The translations under genes were made by a program, and so were the position numbers. The notes under the pieces were generated by a model. It saw nothing but the letters and a program-made list of their open reading frames with translations, did no database searches and was not told the origin of the DNA. From Acidobacteriota bacterium (lineage in GTDB: Bacteria > Acidobacteriota > Terriglobia > Terriglobales > Acidobacteriaceae), in NCBI GenBank assembly GCA_021781255.1, contig JAJXXG010000258.1, positions 1 through 6,848 on the forward strand: 6,848 bases of DNA, written 5' to 3'. Shown one piece after another: positions 5,831-6,848 of this stretch. Position 1 is the stretch's first letter; each line of letters begins with the position of its first letter.

Positions 5831-6397
5831 TCACTTCCTCTGGAAGGACGGTGCGTGCCCGGCGGCCTTCACAATCGCTTCCACCACCTGCCGCGGCGTC
5901 ATTTCATCCACCGCAATCGACACGTGCGCAGCACGGTAAAGCGGCAATCGCCGCTCGTAGCGGCTGGCCAGGTTCGCCTGGTCGGCAAGCACAGGCCGCA
6001 GATGCTCGGTGCCGCGGCAGCGCGCAAGCGTTGTCGCCAACTCCACCTCCAGATGGACCAGCAGCGTATCCGGCGCGGTCGCGAGCAGCGTCCGTGTCGC
6101 GGCGTCTTCAATGGCGCCTCCGCCGAGGGCCAGAATCAGACCGTCGCCGCCCATCAGGCGCGCGATGGTGGCGCGCTCGCGCTCGCGGAATGCCGTTTCG
6201 CCGTGCCGCCGAAAGAACTCCGGAATCGTGCAACCCGCCTCGGCCTCGATCGCGTCGTCCGCGTCCACAAACTTCCAGCCCAGCCGCCGCGCCAGCAGGG
6301 GACCAACGGTGCTCTTGCCCGAACCCATAAAGCCGGTCAGGACGATGCGGCGCGGCGGCGCGGCAGACGCATCTTCCGTTTTCTCCAGCGTATTCAT
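5831..6397 (-). CDS. aroK: Shikimate kinase
   Basis: The product is 188 aa. It transfers phosphate from ATP to the 3-hydroxyl of shikimate, the fifth step of the pathway to chorismate and the aromatic amino acids. After a 15-residue polar N-terminus comes the Walker A GFMGSGKST (22-30). The shikimate-binding motif FVDADDAIE (43-51) follows, with D47 matching the Asp that contacts shikimate in known enzymes. R71 lies in the FRERE segment, the G92-G93-G94 triplet matches the conserved GGG loop, and R134 in LRPVL matches the LID arginine. The RYERRLPLYR segment (146-155) supplies the C-terminal arginine. The start ATG at 6397 has no Shine-Dalgarno site but a good promoter directly upstream, suggesting a leaderless message. 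It converges with thiL without a visible terminator and lies downstream of the EamA gene on the same strand. Confidence 0.95.
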   Translation of the reverse strand: MNTLEKTEDASAAPPRRIVLTGFMGSGKSTVGPLLARRLGWKFVDADDAIEAEAGCTIPEFFRRHGETAFRERERATIARLMGGDGLILALGGGAIEDAATRTLLATAPDTLLVHLEVELATTLARCRGTEHLRPVLADQANLASRYERRLPLYRAAHVSIAVDEMTPRQVVEAIVKAAGHAPSFQRK

Positions 6398-6404
6398 TGG
6401 TCCC

Positions 6405-6432
6405 AGTATAGGAGAGCCGCAACAGTTGTCAG
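6405..6432 (-). promoter_or_regulatory. Predicted sigma70-type promoter giving a leaderless aroK mRNA
   Basis: On the minus strand CTGACA (6427-6432, five of six bases of TTGACA) is followed by a 16-nt spacer and TATACT (6405-6410, five of six bases of TATAAT). Only 7 nt (GGGACCA) separate TATACT from the aroK ATG, so transcription should begin at or next to the start codon. No other Shine-Dalgarno sequence is available to the gene. Confidence 0.65.
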
Positions 6433-6448
6433 TGTTCAGTTGTCAGTG
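6423..6448. repeat. 12-bp direct repeat overlapping the aroK -35 box
   Basis: CAGTTGTCAGTG occurs at 6423-6434 and again at 6437-6448, a 14-bp period. On the minus strand each copy contains CTGACA; the copy nearer the gene supplies the predicted -35 box. Confidence 0.85.
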
Positions 6449-6495
6449 ATCCGTGGATGGTGCGCTTTGGCCGGCGAATAATGCGCAGTGAACCG

Positions 6496-6536
6496 TTCCC
6501 TATTCCCTATTCCCTATTCCCTATTCCCTATTCCCT
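6496..6536. repeat. TTCCCTA heptamer tandem repeat (5.9 copies), G-quadruplex-forming on the minus strand
   Basis: Five perfect TTCCCTA units and one 6-base partial unit form an uninterrupted array. On the minus strand this reads as six GGG runs separated by 4-nt AATA loops, which fits the standard rule for an intramolecular G-quadruplex. It starts 6 nt after the stop codon of the EamA gene and lies upstream of aroK, so the EamA mRNA would carry the G-rich strand in its 3' UTR. Confidence 0.95.
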
Positions 6537-6542
6537 TCCTTC

Positions 6543-6848
6543 TCACCCCAGCACCATCACCACAGCTCCGGCTGTAATCAGCGCGCCGCCAACGAGCGCC
6601 GCCGCATTGAGCTTTTCGCCCAGCAACAGCCAGGCAAAGATCATGACCAGCGGAACACTGAGCTTGTCGAGCGGCGCCACGCGCGATGCCGGCCCCAACT
6701 GCAGCGCGCGAAAGTAGCACACCCACGACAGTCCCGTGGCAATCCCTGAGAGCGTGAGAAAGAGCACGGTGCGGCGGTCGAGCGAGCGAATCTCGCCGTG
6801 CTTGCCCAACGCCAGCGCAATGCCCCAGGTAAAGACCACCACCACGCT
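6543..6848 (-). CDS. EamA-type (drug/metabolite transporter superfamily) membrane protein, 5' end outside the window
   Basis: The last 102 codons are visible, and the gene continues past the right edge. The segment contains a membrane helix at the edge (VVVVFTWGIALAL), then a GIATGLSWVCYFRALQLGPA block, the PLDKLSVP turn, a helix with FAWLLLGEKL, and a final glycine-rich hydrophobic helix ending in VMVLG. These are hallmark features of one EamA domain. The same pattern occurs in small proteins of about 140 residues that carry a single EamA domain and probably act as dimers, so the full protein may be only about 35-40 residues longer; that is inference, because a second EamA domain upstream cannot be excluded. 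Transported substrate is unknown. The stop is followed after 6 nt by the heptamer array. Confidence 0.85.
   Translation of the reverse strand, partial: SVVVVFTWGIALALGKHGEIRSLDRRTVLFLTLSGIATGLSWVCYFRALQLGPASRVAPLDKLSVPLVMIFAWLLLGEKLNAAALVGGALITAGAVVMVLG

Noticed and set aside
5443..6481. Long + strand open frames opposite aroK
   Set aside because: They are Arg/Pro/Ala-rich translations typical of GC-rich antisense shadows and overlap two well-supported genes, thiL and aroK.

Overview
The window looks like a piece of a high-GC, Gram-negative bacterial chromosome, most probably an acidobacterium (Terriglobia-like). The evidence is indirect. Two genes encode signal-peptide proteins that look made for the envelope or outer membrane. 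The M23 peptidase begins with an N-terminus of a kind I associate with acidobacterial homologues (basic residues, an aromatic cluster, then one membrane helix). ThiL has a short linker before its GGEDYEL motif, and the last intergenic gap holds heptamer repeats. No rRNA, tRNA, CRISPR array, transposase, phage gene or recognisable defence gene is present. The content is mostly housekeeping chromosome with one exported-protein pair.

Layout from left to right. (1) 5-1039, minus strand: an exported protein with four WxPGxW motifs and a Tyr/Gln/Pro tail built from a 42-bp tandem repeat. (2) 1240-2292, minus strand: an exported, probable outer-membrane beta-barrel protein of unknown function. (3) 2293-2475: a divergent intergenic region containing a perfect 22-bp inverted repeat. 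(4) 2476-3138, plus strand: tmk, thymidylate kinase. (5) 3298-3333: a strong bidirectional terminator. (6) 3352-4329, minus strand: a membrane-anchored M23 peptidoglycan endopeptidase. (7) 4330-4690: a divergent intergenic region with small palindromes. (8) 4691-5791, plus strand: thiL. (9) 5831-6397, minus strand: aroK, with a promoter that points to a leaderless mRNA. (10) 6398-6542: repeats, including a TTCCCTA heptamer array whose complement can form a G-quadruplex. (11) 6543-6848, minus strand: the C-terminal part of a small EamA-type membrane protein that runs off the right edge.

The genes do not form one pathway. Tmk supplies dTDP for DNA synthesis, ThiL makes thiamine diphosphate, and AroK feeds chorismate synthesis. 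The M23 enzyme acts on the cell wall, and the two left-hand proteins probably act at the outer membrane or surface. Transcription units are short: tmk and the peptidase converge on a shared terminator, and thiL and aroK converge with only 39 bp between their stops.

I found no convincing new multi-gene system. The signals most worth a second look are the 22-bp inverted repeat at 2390-2449, the 42-bp coding repeat, the heptamer G-quadruplex array, and the leaderless aroK promoter embedded in a 12-bp direct repeat.
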